Below are positions 1 to 6,094 of a stretch of 15,749 nucleotides of DNA, piece by piece. Origin of the DNA: an uncultured Eubacteriales bacterium (lineage in GTDB: Bacteria; Bacillota; Clostridia; Oscillospirales; CAG-272); NCBI GenBank assembly GCA_900546695.1, contig URDX01000036.1, positions 1 to 15,749 of the forward strand, read 5' to 3'. Each line of letters starts with the position of its first letter. The first letter of the stretch is position 1. A program made the translations under genes and the position numbers. The notes beneath the pieces were generated by a model. The model worked only from the letters and a program-made list of their open reading frames with translations. It did not search any database and was not told the origin of the DNA.

Positions 1-2
1 TG

Positions 3-233
3 TACGGCGACGTGACGATTTTCGACGCTTCTGCATCTTTTTTATCTCTCCCCGACTCGGGTCGGCTGAAAGCACAGATCTATAAGGTTCTGTGGGATAC
101 GAAAAAGCGCAGGTCTAAGATTTTTTTTGCCGTACGCTTGTATAGCATTGCATATATGATTTTTCTCGCCGTCGGGCTGCCGACGGCATTATTTTTATCA
201 AAAAATTATCACCGACAGCGAAAAAACATTTAA
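3..233 (+). CDS. Possible 3' end of a gene cut by the left edge (unidentified)
   Basis: This frame is open to the left edge and ends with TAA at 231-233. The first in-frame start visible is GTG at 12, but no ribosome binding site can be judged so close to the edge. The translated tail has a basic stretch (DTKKRRSK) followed by one hydrophobic segment around IAYMIFLAVGLPTALFLS and a basic end, which would fit a C-terminal membrane anchor. Against it, a perfect terminator-like hairpin with a T-rich tail lies inside the frame at 168-197, and the base composition is more AT-rich than the neighbouring genes. I do not recognise the product. It may be non-coding sequence downstream of a gene that ends to the left. 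Confidence 0.25.
   Translation, partial: YGDVTIFDASASFLSLPDSGRLKAQIYKVLWDTKKRRSKIFFAVRLYSIAYMIFLAVGLPTALFLSKNYHRQRKNI
168..197 (+). terminator. Intrinsic terminator-like hairpin
   Basis: GCCGTCGG (168-175) and CCGACGGC (180-187) form a perfect 8-bp GC-rich stem around the loop GCTG, followed directly by the T-rich tract ATTATTTTTAT. This is the classical form of a Rho-independent terminator on the + strand. It would end transcription coming from the left, before the sigma factor gene at 294. It overlaps the end of the doubtful open frame at 3-233. Confidence 0.6.
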
Positions 234-293
234 CCGTTTGCTGGATAAGCCGTCTGTATATACGAAGGCGGCATACACGAACAGGAGAGACAG

Positions 294-1841
294 ATGGACA
301 GAAAAAAACTCGATGAGCTTATAACCGAAAATATGCGGACGGTGTTAGGCTTTGCGCTGACGCGGCTCGGCAATGTACATGAGGCGGAGGAGCTGGCAAG
401 CGACATTATATATCGGCTGCTGCGCTCGGCTGAGAATATCAGGGACGACGGGCGGTTTTATGCATACATGCGCCGTGTCGCGGAGAATGCATATGTTGAC
501 CGCATGCGCGGAAAGCGGCGGCAGACGGCGGAGCTTTCGGAGGCGGAGGATGTCCCCGACGGGGATGTCGGACCGCAATCCGCGCTTGTCCGCCGCGAGG
601 AGCTTGGGCTGCTGCGGCGCGAGCTCGCTATGCTGGCCGAGCGGTATCGCAGAGCGACGGTTATGTACTATGTCGATGGAATGTCGTGTGCCCGTATCGC
701 CGCCGAAATGAATGTCAGCACGGAGACGGTGAAATATCTGCTTTTCCGTGCGAGAAAGCTCATAAGGGAGGGCATGAACATGGAAAGGCTTTACGGAGAA
801 AGAAGCTATCGCCCCGATGCGTTTGAGATTGACTTTTGGGGCGAAAACGGAGGAAACGACGAGGAATATCGCGAATTTCGCCGTCGTAAGCTCAAGGGCA
901 ACATCCTGCTTGCTGCGTATTACGGCGCGGTTGCGCCCGATGAGCTCGGTGTCGAGCTCGGGGTGTCGCTGCCGTATCTCGAGGACGAGCTGCGGCTGCT
1001 GACCGAGAGGGGATATCTTGTCCGCCGCGGCGGGAAATATCTGACAAATATCCCCATATTCACCGCCGATTGCACGGAGGCGGCTGACAGGGCGTTCGGC
1101 ACGCTCGTGAAGGATGCTGCGGCACGCTATGCGGCGCTGAACGACGGACTCGCGGAACGCTTCGGCGAGCGCTTTGAGAGTGCATCGCAGAGGGGGTGGC
1201 AGCGGCTGCTGCTCTGCCTGCACTTTGCACTTATCGAGAGCAGCACGGTACGCGCCGAGAGGTATGGACAGCTGCCCGAGAACGGGGTGTATTCAAAGCT
1301 CTGCGGAGGGCGCGGGATAGTCTGGGGCAGGAGTGCACGTGATTCGGAGCACTCGTCCTGCAGAATATACGGAATATATAACGACGGTCCGCTCGGCGAC
1401 GGGATCATAGCGATGAATTTTGCGCAGACGCTCGACGTGCAGCACTATCAGAGTGATATGTACGGGGCGATATCGGCGGCAGCCGAAAGCATTGACGGGC
1501 TGAGCTCGGGGCAGCTCGAAATGCTCGAACGGCTCGGTTATGTCGGCGGCGGAAGAACGCATTTCCCCGTCTGGACCGAGTCCGAATATAATGAGCTGCG
1601 CGAACTGCTCGCGGACGGCATCTCCGTGCTCAGCGAATGTCTCATCGCCTGCTCGGAGCGCGCGGCGGGAATTTCGGCAGACCTCGCTCCCGAGCATATA
1701 CGTGCCGAAGCGGAGTTCGCCGGGGCAAATGTGTACGGCTTTGTCGCCGCCGAGCGGCTGACCGACGCGCTCTTCGAAATCGGCGCGCTCGATACGGAGC
1801 TCCTGACGGGAATACCCGCGCTCTGTGCGGTAACGAAATGA
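294..1841 (+). CDS. ECF-type RNA polymerase sigma factor with long C-terminal extension
   Basis: Residues about 5-75 match sigma region 2, including the DGRFYAYMRRVAENAYVDRMR helical part. A short acidic linker follows, and residues about 103-160 match region 4, with the helix-turn-helix IAAEMNVSTETVKYLLFRAR and the RARKLIREG end typical of ECF sigma factors. It should direct core RNA polymerase to a set of promoters that cannot be read from here. The protein is 515 residues, against roughly 160-200 for a plain ECF factor. Residues 203-256 look like a winged helix (LGVELGVSLPYLEDELRLL, then a KY-LTN wing), and the remaining 260 residues resemble nothing I can name. The start ATG follows AGGAGAGA (283-290). 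No anti-sigma gene lies downstream, so the extension may do the regulating (inference). I recall similar long sigma-like proteins in Firmicutes, but cannot check. Confidence 0.85.
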   Translation: MDRKKLDELITENMRTVLGFALTRLGNVHEAEELASDIIYRLLRSAENIRDDGRFYAYMRRVAENAYVDRMRGKRRQTAELSEAEDVPDGDVGPQSALVRREELGLLRRELAMLAERYRRATVMYYVDGMSCARIAAEMNVSTETVKYLLFRARKLIREGMNMERLYGERSYRPDAFEIDFWGENGGNDEEYREFRRRKLKGNILLAAYYGAVAPDELGVELGVSLPYLEDELRLLTERGYLVRRGGKYLTNIPIFTADCTEAADRAFGTLVKDAAARYAALNDGLAERFGERFESASQRGWQRLLLCLHFALIESSTVRAERYGQLPENGVYSKLCGGRGIVWGRSARDSEHSSCRIYGIYNDGPLGDGIIAMNFAQTLDVQHYQSDMYGAISAAAESIDGLSSGQLEMLERLGYVGGGRTHFPVWTESEYNELRELLADGISVLSECLIACSERAAGISADLAPEHIRAEAEFAGANVYGFVAAERLTDALFEIGALDTELLTGIPALCAVTK

Positions 1842-1951
1842 GGGAAACGGCGCGGACGCGAGGAGTACGCGGGTACGCGGAAAGAGGGGTACGCGGCCTT
1901 TTGAAAAAGGTCCGGCGAAAACTTTAAAACAGGGAGTCTTTCTCGGGCAGA

Positions 1952-2110
1952 GTGACCGAGTCAGCGCTGAACGAGGGATTCTCGCACCGTCCCGCTATTG
2001 CGTTGCTTGAGGCGGCGAGCGGCAGAAATGTTTCGCCCGCCGTCGCAAGGACAACTGTGTATGCCCTGGTAAGTAAGAAGCACGGACATATTAAAACTAA
2101 TGAAAATTGA
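1952..2110 (+). CDS. Possible small ORF or gene remnant (52 aa), unidentified
   Basis: The frame is open from an in-frame TAA at 1925-1927 to a TGA at 2108-2110. The only start is GTG at 1952, about 15 nt after AGGGAG, which is too far for a good ribosome binding site. The peptide has a reasonable composition with a helical-looking middle (RPAIALLEAASG, then AVARTTVYALVSKKHG). That could mean the degraded C-terminus of a longer gene rather than a functional small protein. It abuts the palindrome at 2111. I do not recognise a family. Confidence 0.2.
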   Translation: MTESALNEGFSHRPAIALLEAASGRNVSPAVARTTVYALVSKKHGHIKTNEN

Positions 2111-2148
2111 GCATGAAAGCCTCGCCCATATGGGCGAGGCTTTCATGC
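2111..2148. terminator. Perfect 38-bp palindrome, probable bidirectional terminator
   Basis: GCATGAAAGCCTCGCCCAT (2111-2129) is followed immediately by its exact reverse complement (2130-2148). As RNA it folds into a long stem in either direction, with a core GCCTCGCCC/GGGCGAGGC flanked by AAA and TTT. It lies between two convergent genes. On the minus strand the stem is followed by the T-rich TCAATTTTCATTAGTTTT, which fits termination of dpaB transcripts; the + strand tail is weaker. A repetitive palindromic element is the alternative. Confidence 0.6.
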
Positions 2149-2277
2149 TTCGGGGATGCGCTTTGTGCTGTGAAATTATAGTTCGGCATCGGGCTTGTCG
2201 AATATAATTTTTGTTGATTGCCTTGCCTCTCCCGAACGCATTGTTCTACCTGAACACCTTGCTCTGCGCGATGCCTG

Positions 2278-2907
2278 TCAGCTCTGACGCAGAACGGGCT
2301 GGAGCTGAATTCCCGAGAGGGCGGAGAGCATGGTGTCCTGAAGCAGCGAGAAATCGCAGACGAGCGAGCAGGGCTTGCGTTCGGGGTCATCCTGCCCGAG
2401 CGGGACGAAATAGATGTTCTTGCGGGCGGAGACGGTCGCTATCGAGCCGAGCGAGCCCGAGAGCGCGTCGTTTGTCGCGAGCGCGATGACGGTGGGGCGG
2501 AGACGGCGGGCGTGAGCCTTTGCAGCCATCGTGACCGCGCCGTCGGTTATACCGCAAGCCATCTTTGATATCGTGTTGCCCGTGCACGGGGCGATGACAA
2601 GTAGGTCGAGCGGCACGGTCGGTCCGAGCGGCTCCGCTTCGCGGACGGTGTGAATGACCTGCCTGCCGCAAAGCTGCTCGACGCGCGCGATTATGTCGGA
2701 TGCCTTTCCGAATCGGGTGTCGGTGGTGTAGACCGCTTCGCTCACGATGGGGATGATCTCCCATCCCATTCCGCTCAACTGCTCGAGCTGTTCGAGCGAG
2801 CGGGAAACGGTGCAGAACGAGCCGCATATCGCGTAGCCCATGCGGGGCTTGCGCTTGAGCGCTGCCGCCTTGTCCGATAAGCTTTCTTTTATGTCGTATG
2901 TATCCAT
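2278..2907 (-). CDS. dpaB: Dipicolinate synthase subunit B
   Basis: DpaB (SpoVFB) is the flavoprotein-like subunit that, with DpaA, oxidises a dihydrodipicolinate-pathway intermediate to dipicolinic acid in the sporulating mother cell. The 209-residue protein matches the family closely. It has a GYAICGSFCT segment (residues 24-33) at the start of the Rossmann-like fold, TTDTRFG (61-67), the strongly conserved AEPLGPTVPLDLLVIAPCTGN (91-111), ATNDAL (144-149) and NIYFVPLGQDDPERKP (164-179) near the end. The Bacillus protein is about 200 residues. The extra 20 or so lie at the N-terminus, so Met23 is a possible alternative start. I keep the ATG at 2907 because GGAAAGGG precedes it by about 6 nt. 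Its partner dpaA lies upstream on the same strand but 637 nt away instead of adjacent. Confidence 0.95.
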   Translation of the reverse strand: MDTYDIKESLSDKAAALKRKPRMGYAICGSFCTVSRSLEQLEQLSGMGWEIIPIVSEAVYTTDTRFGKASDIIARVEQLCGRQVIHTVREAEPLGPTVPLDLLVIAPCTGNTISKMACGITDGAVTMAAKAHARRLRPTVIALATNDALSGSLGSIATVSARKNIYFVPLGQDDPERKPCSLVCDFSLLQDTMLSALSGIQLQPVLRQS

Positions 2908-3154
2908 GTCGTACCCTTTCCGCGCGGAGCGCGTATGTAAAATGCGAGTCGGTGCATGCCGATTCGGGGACGGTAATTGCTGTGATTATGTAAAATTCAG
3001 GTGCAAAGCGCGTTTTCATGAAAAGCTAAAGCAGTAGGCGTGCATTCTTTCGATAAGAAACGCGAGGCGTAATGCCTGCCGAGCGTTTCGGACGATATCT
3101 TGTAAGGTCGCTATCGGCTGAGCAGTCAGGGGGAGATACATAAGGGGGGGAACC

Positions 3155-3195
3155 GGCGCGGCCATATGCTCGCGAATGCGAGCATCCTCAGCGCC
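3155..3195. repeat. Composite hairpin in dpaA-dpaB spacer
   Basis: The inner stem is ATGCTCGC (3166-3173) with GCGAGCAT (3178-3185) around the loop GAAT. The outer arms GGCGC (3155-3159) and GCGCC (3191-3195) can close it further. No T-tract follows on either strand, so this is not a typical terminator. Confidence 0.5.
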
Positions 3196-3224
3196 GCCCC
3201 CTCTTATGCGCGCTTTTCTTTCCG

Positions 3225-3255
3225 CCGCTTTCTTTTTCGCGTAAAAAGAAAGCGG
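3225..3255. repeat. 13-bp inverted repeat (hairpin) in dpaA-dpaB spacer
   Basis: CCGCTTTCTTTTT (3225-3237) and AAAAAGAAAGCGG (3243-3255) are exact reverse complements around a 5-nt loop. A partial copy of the left arm precedes it (TTTTCTTTCCG, 3214-3224). The form resembles multicopy intergenic hairpins found in clostridial genomes; copy number cannot be seen from this window. Confidence 0.55.
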
Positions 3256-3391
3256 TAAAAAACGAACAACTAAATCACTTCTCCATATCCACTGCAATCG
3301 CCGAAGGCGCCGTTTGACATCTCGCGGCACAGAGAGACTTCTTAGTTTGCCTTATTCTTGCCGTGTGTGTCGTCGGAGTGCATTATCAACT

Positions 3392-3489
3392 TTTATCTGC
3401 GAACACTCTGCTCGCGACAGCGCACTACACGCTAAAGTCTTGTTTATCTGCGAAAAAACCTGCCCGCGTCAGCGCGGTACACACTAAAG
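3392..3489. repeat. Degenerate tandem duplication, period 51-52 nt
   Basis: Both copies begin TTTATCTGCGAA (3392 and 3443) and end CTAAAG (3432-3437 and 3484-3489). Between these they share a diverged middle (CTGCTCGCGACAGCGC against CTGCCCGCGTCAGCGC). They lie directly downstream of dpaA on its own strand. Confidence 0.6.
3453..3477 (-). terminator. Possible terminator downstream of dpaA
   Basis: Read on the minus strand, CCGCG-CTGA-CGCGG (3477 down to 3464) is followed after GCAGG by six T residues (3458-3453). The stem is short and the T-run is 5 nt away, so it may be weak. It would partly uncouple dpaB from dpaA. Confidence 0.4.
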
Positions 3490-3544
3490 CTCCGCAGTGT
3501 ACCAAAAAGCTTTTTCAGAGGTCTTTCACGAAAAACCTCGCCGC

Positions 3545-4444
3545 CTACGGTGTGATTCCTTCCGCCTGCAAAATCCCGAATATCCCCTCGCTTATTATCC
3601 TCCCCGACGATATCGGCGCGGTCTTTCCCGGCAGCGCGAGCGCCCATATGACCCTTATCCCCCGCTGCTCGGCAGCCTCGCGGTCGACTCCGCCGGGCGC
3701 GGAGGCGAGGTCGATTATCAGCACCCCGGTGTCGGTGTGCGCAAGCACCTCCCGCGTCAGCAGCGGTGCGGGTGCGGTGTTGAAGATAACGACGGCGGAG
3801 CCGAACGGGTCCTTTGCGTCGCCGAGCTCCGCGAGCTGCCGCCCCTCGTAGCCGAACACCCGAATCCATGCAAGGTCGCTGCTGCGGCGCGCCCATACCA
3901 CCACTCGCGCACCCATTGCCGCAGCGGTGCGGGCGAGAACCTTTCCTATCCTGCCGAAGCCGATGATATGTATCTCCGCTCCGCAGACGGTGACGGGCAG
4001 CTCGCGCATTGCGATGGCAATAGCACCCTCGGCGGTCGGCACGGCGTTGAGCACGCCGATCTCCTCGAGCCCGAAGTAGTCGCGCACCCGCACCCCGCGT
4101 GCGTCGGCAGCCGCCGTGATGCTTTCAGGCAGATTCCCGCCGATGAGCACGCTGTCGCTCGGCAGTGATGAGATAAAGCCGTCGAGGCTGATCCCCTGCT
4201 CGCGGGCACTGCCGAGCGGGCAGTACAGCGTCTCGGTATCCCGCGATATCGGCAACGGCGCAATTACAGCACGCGCACCGCGCAGCGCGCCGTCAAGCTC
4301 CTCACAGCGTGTGATGCCGTTTATCTCGCTGCTCCAGCCGCCGAACCCGAATCCCGCAACCTCAAAGCCTACGTCGCACAGGTGGGCGGCGGTCACCGTC
4401 TGTCGTGCGTCGCCCCCTATCAGTGCAATCTTAGTTTCATTCAT
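3545..4444 (-). CDS. dpaA: Dipicolinate synthase subunit A
   Basis: DpaA (SpoVFA) is the NAD(P)-binding Rossmann-fold subunit of dipicolinate synthase, which supplies the Ca-dipicolinate of the spore core. The 299-residue protein shows IGGDARQ (9-15) at the N-terminus, NAVPTAEGAI (133-142), the dinucleotide-binding GFGRIG (162-167), IDLASAPGGVD (244-254) and LPGKTAPISSGRI (271-283), all hallmarks of the family. Length agrees with the Bacillus protein (about 297). I chose ATG 4444 because GGGAGA lies 8 nt upstream and the next residues (MNETKIALIGGDARQ) begin the family domain. An upstream in-frame ATG at 4549 would add 35 unrelated residues. It is transcribed divergently from pgk. Expression in the mother cell under a late sporulation sigma factor is expected from the family, but no clean promoter is visible. 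Confidence 0.96.
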   Translation of the reverse strand: MNETKIALIGGDARQTVTAAHLCDVGFEVAGFGFGGWSSEINGITRCEELDGALRGARAVIAPLPISRDTETLYCPLGSAREQGISLDGFISSLPSDSVLIGGNLPESITAAADARGVRVRDYFGLEEIGVLNAVPTAEGAIAIAMRELPVTVCGAEIHIIGFGRIGKVLARTAAAMGARVVVWARRSSDLAWIRVFGYEGRQLAELGDAKDPFGSAVVIFNTAPAPLLTREVLAHTDTGVLIIDLASAPGGVDREAAEQRGIRVIWALALPGKTAPISSGRIISEGIFGILQAEGITP

Positions 4445-4560
4445 AATAATTCTCCCGTCGGAAACGGAGTCGGACCGCGCCGTGCGGCGGAGGCACCCTC
4501 CGTATTTGTTCCCGACGGCAGTATATGCCGAACCGCGCACCGTTGACACAATGTGTCGGC

Positions 4561-4580
4561 GGGCGGATATTTATCCGCCC
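4561..4580. repeat. 20-bp inverted repeat in dpaA-pgk region
   Basis: GGGCGGATA and TATCCGCCC are perfect inverted copies separated by TT. There is no T-tract on either side, so an operator or stable hairpin is more likely than a terminator. It lies 117 nt upstream of the dpaA start. Confidence 0.55.
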
Positions 4581-4599
4581 CTCGGCATAATCCGCCGCT

Positions 4600-4643
4600 C
4601 GATATATGCCCGATATACTCCCGATATACTCCGGATATACGCC
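4600..4643. repeat. Four tandem 11-bp direct repeats
   Basis: CGATATATGCC, CGATATACTCC, CGATATACTCC and GGATATACGCC follow each other without gaps (4600-4610, 4611-4621, 4622-4632, 4633-4643). The consensus is SGATATAYDCC. The 11-bp spacing is close to one turn of DNA. The array ends 80 nt before the -35 box of the pgk promoter and 155 nt upstream of the dpaA start. Confidence 0.75.
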
Positions 4644-4723
4644 AGATGCTGCGTGAAACGGCGCTCCGCGGGCGGAAAAAAACGAAAAAATTTGTGAACT
4701 TCCCGTTTTTTTCTCATTAGATA

Positions 4724-4752
4724 TTGATAAATATCGAATAGTGTGGTAATAT
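4724..4752 (+). promoter_or_regulatory. Vegetative promoter of pgk-tpiA
   Basis: TTGATA (4724-4729), a 17-nt spacer and TAATAT (4747-4752) closely match the housekeeping sigma consensus. TGG just before the -10 box makes it an extended -10 promoter. An A/T-rich stretch lies upstream. The predicted transcript would start near 4759, giving a leader of about 53 nt. Confidence 0.8.
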
Positions 4753-4760
4753 TATAACGT

Positions 4761-4774
4761 GTGCCGCGAGGCAC
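4761..4774 (+). promoter_or_regulatory. 5' leader hairpin with GNRA loop
   Basis: GTGCC-GCGA-GGCAC forms a 5-bp stem closed by a GNRA-type tetraloop, almost exactly at the predicted 5' end of the pgk mRNA. A 5'-terminal stem-loop often protects messages from decay. It lies well upstream of the ribosome binding site, so it should not block translation. Confidence 0.5.
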
Positions 4775-4811
4775 AATCGGTTACTTATAAATATTTGCAG
4801 AGGTGAAATTG

Positions 4812-5996
4812 ATGTATAACAAGAAGACTGTAGAGGATATCGAGTGCCGCGGCAAGCGCGTGCTCGTAAGATGCGATTTCAACGTACCGATGAAGGACGG
4901 CGTTATCACCGACGATAAGAGAATCGTCGAGGCGCTTCCCACCATCAAGTACCTGATGAACAACGGTGCGAGGGTCATCCTCTGCTCCCATCTGGGCAGA
5001 CCGAAGGGTGAGTTCAACATGGCATACTCGCTCGCACCCGTTGCCGCACGTCTGAGCGAGCTGCTCGGAAAGAACGTTCCGATCGCCTCCGACGTTATCG
5101 GCGAGGATGCTCACGCAAAGGCAGACGCGCTCGCTGACGGCGATGTTATGCTCATCGAGAACGTCCGTTTCCACAAGGAAGAGGAGAAGAACGACCCCGA
5201 GTTTGCAAAGGCTCTCGCAAGCCTTGCAGAGCTGTATGTAAATGACGCTTTCGGTACGGCTCACCGCGCTCACGCATCCACTGCGGGCGTTGCCGACTAT
5301 CTGCCCGCAGTCTGCGGTTACCTTATCCAGAAGGAAATAAAGATCATGGGTGACGCGCTCAGCGATCCTAAGCGTCCGTTCGTCGCAATTCTCGGCGGCG
5401 CAAAGGTCTCCGACAAGATCGGCGTTATCAATAACCTCCTTGATAAGGTAGATACCCTTATCATCGGCGGCGGTATGGCATATACCTTCTTCCGCGCGCT
5501 CGGCAACTCCATCGGCACCTCTATCTGCGAGGATGACAAGCTTGATCTCGCCCTTGAGCTCATAAATAAGGCTAAGGAGAAGAAGGTCAATCTCCTCCTC
5601 CCCGTCGACAACATCATCGGCAGAGAGTATGATGAGAACACCGTGTTCATGAGAATTTATTCCGACAGCATTCCGGACGGCTGGATGGGTCTCGATATCG
5701 GTATCGTTACCCAGGAGCTGTACGCAAAGACCATCTGCGGCGCAGGCACCGTTGTATGGAACGGACCGATGGGCGTTTCCGAGTGGGAGCACTTTGCAGG
5801 CGGTACGCGCAGCGTAGCTAAGGCTATCGCCGAGTCCGGCGCTATCTCCATCATCGGCGGCGGCGACTCTGCAGCAGCAGTCGAAAAGCTCGGCTATGCC
5901 GACAAGATGACTCACATCTCCACCGGCGGCGGAGCATCGCTTGAGTTCCTTGAGGGTAAGGACCTTCCCGGCATCGCCTGCCTTATGGACAAATAA
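4812..5996 (+). CDS. pgk: Phosphoglycerate kinase
   Basis: Phosphoglycerate kinase transfers phosphate from 1,3-bisphosphoglycerate to ADP in the cytosol, the first ATP-yielding step of glycolysis. The 394-residue length is standard. Family motifs are RCDFNVP (20-26), SHLGRPKG (59-66), ENVRFHKEEE (116-125), VNDAFGTAHRAHAS (143-156), ILGGAKVSDKI (193-203), the hinge-region GGGMAYTF (219-226), WNGPMGV and the nucleotide-binding GGGDSAAA (349-356), so the enzyme looks intact. I chose ATG 4812, which follows AGAGGTGA with about 5 nt spacing; an in-frame GTG at 4803 lies inside that binding site. It heads a two-gene unit with tpiA under the promoter at 4724. Lysine is nearly always AAG and alanine often GCA/GCT, unlike flanking genes, as expected for high expression. 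No gapdh gene is in the window. Confidence 0.98.
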   Translation: MYNKKTVEDIECRGKRVLVRCDFNVPMKDGVITDDKRIVEALPTIKYLMNNGARVILCSHLGRPKGEFNMAYSLAPVAARLSELLGKNVPIASDVIGEDAHAKADALADGDVMLIENVRFHKEEEKNDPEFAKALASLAELYVNDAFGTAHRAHASTAGVADYLPAVCGYLIQKEIKIMGDALSDPKRPFVAILGGAKVSDKIGVINNLLDKVDTLIIGGGMAYTFFRALGNSIGTSICEDDKLDLALELINKAKEKKVNLLLPVDNIIGREYDENTVFMRIYSDSIPDGWMGLDIGIVTQELYAKTICGAGTVVWNGPMGVSEWEHFAGGTRSVAKAIAESGAISIIGGGDSAAAVEKLGYADKMTHISTGGGASLEFLEGKDLPGIACLMDK

Positions 5997-6017
5997 TCGG
6001 GGCGTTTGCCCTTCGGC

Positions 6018-6057
6018 GGGGACGGCGCGGCAAGCGACCGTCCCGCGGCTGTTTTTT
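6018..6057 (+). terminator. Terminator-like hairpin between pgk and tpiA
   Basis: GGGACGG (6019-6025) pairs with CCGTCCC (6038-6044), and a run of six T follows at 6052-6057, 7 nt after the stem. A small hairpin GGGC-GTTT-GCCC (6000-6011) precedes it. The gap between stem and T-run suggests partial termination or a processing/stability element that could lower tpiA relative to pgk. No separate tpiA promoter is evident. Confidence 0.45.
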
Positions 6058-6094
6058 AAAAACGACAATTTTTTACATAAAGAGGTATACTGAA

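Larger units (their letters stand above)
1842..2277. other. Convergent intergenic region with short repeats, no clear gene
   Basis: This 436-nt stretch lies between the 3' ends of the sigma gene and dpaB. It holds three copies of GTACGCGG (1865-1872, 1873-1880, 1889-1896), a small hairpin CCTTTT/AAAAGG at 1897-1910, a doubtful 52-codon open frame (1952-2110) and a perfect 38-bp palindrome (2111-2148). From 2149 to 2277 I see nothing distinctive. Confidence 0.6.
2908..3544. other. Long dpaA-dpaB spacer with hairpins and repeats
   Basis: This 637-nt region separates two genes that are normally contiguous. Reading along the + strand it contains a composite hairpin at 3155-3195, a long hairpin at 3225-3255, a degenerate tandem duplication of about 51 nt (3392-3489) and an inverted repeat GGTACAC/GTGTACC (3476-3503). 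Open frames here lack ribosome binding sites and family resemblance, so I regard the region as non-coding. It probably also carries whatever promoter dpaB needs if dpaA transcripts stop in it. Confidence 0.6.
4445..4811. promoter_or_regulatory. Divergent dpaA-pgk regulatory region
   Basis: This 367-nt region has no credible gene. From left to right it holds the inverted repeat CGGCA/TGCCG (4516-4530), a 13-bp near-palindrome GACACA-A-TGTGTC (4545-4557), the palindrome GGGCGGATATTTATCCGCCC (4561-4580), four 11-bp direct repeats (4600-4643), and the pgk promoter and leader hairpin (4724-4774). Such density of symmetric sites suggests regulator binding, but which gene each one serves cannot be read directly. 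Confidence 0.6.

Noticed and set aside
3016..3330. Open frame of 104 codons on the minus strand in the dpaA-dpaB spacer
   Set aside because: It runs through two hairpins, has no good ribosome binding site, and its product is low in complexity with runs of basic residues.
4445..4549. N-terminal extension of dpaA to an upstream ATG at 4549
   Set aside because: The added 35 residues do not resemble DpaA and have no binding site, whereas ATG 4444 has GGGAGA 8 nt upstream and starts the family domain.
4724..4811. Riboswitch in the pgk leader
   Set aside because: The leader is only about 50 nt with one small stem, too short for any known riboswitch fold.
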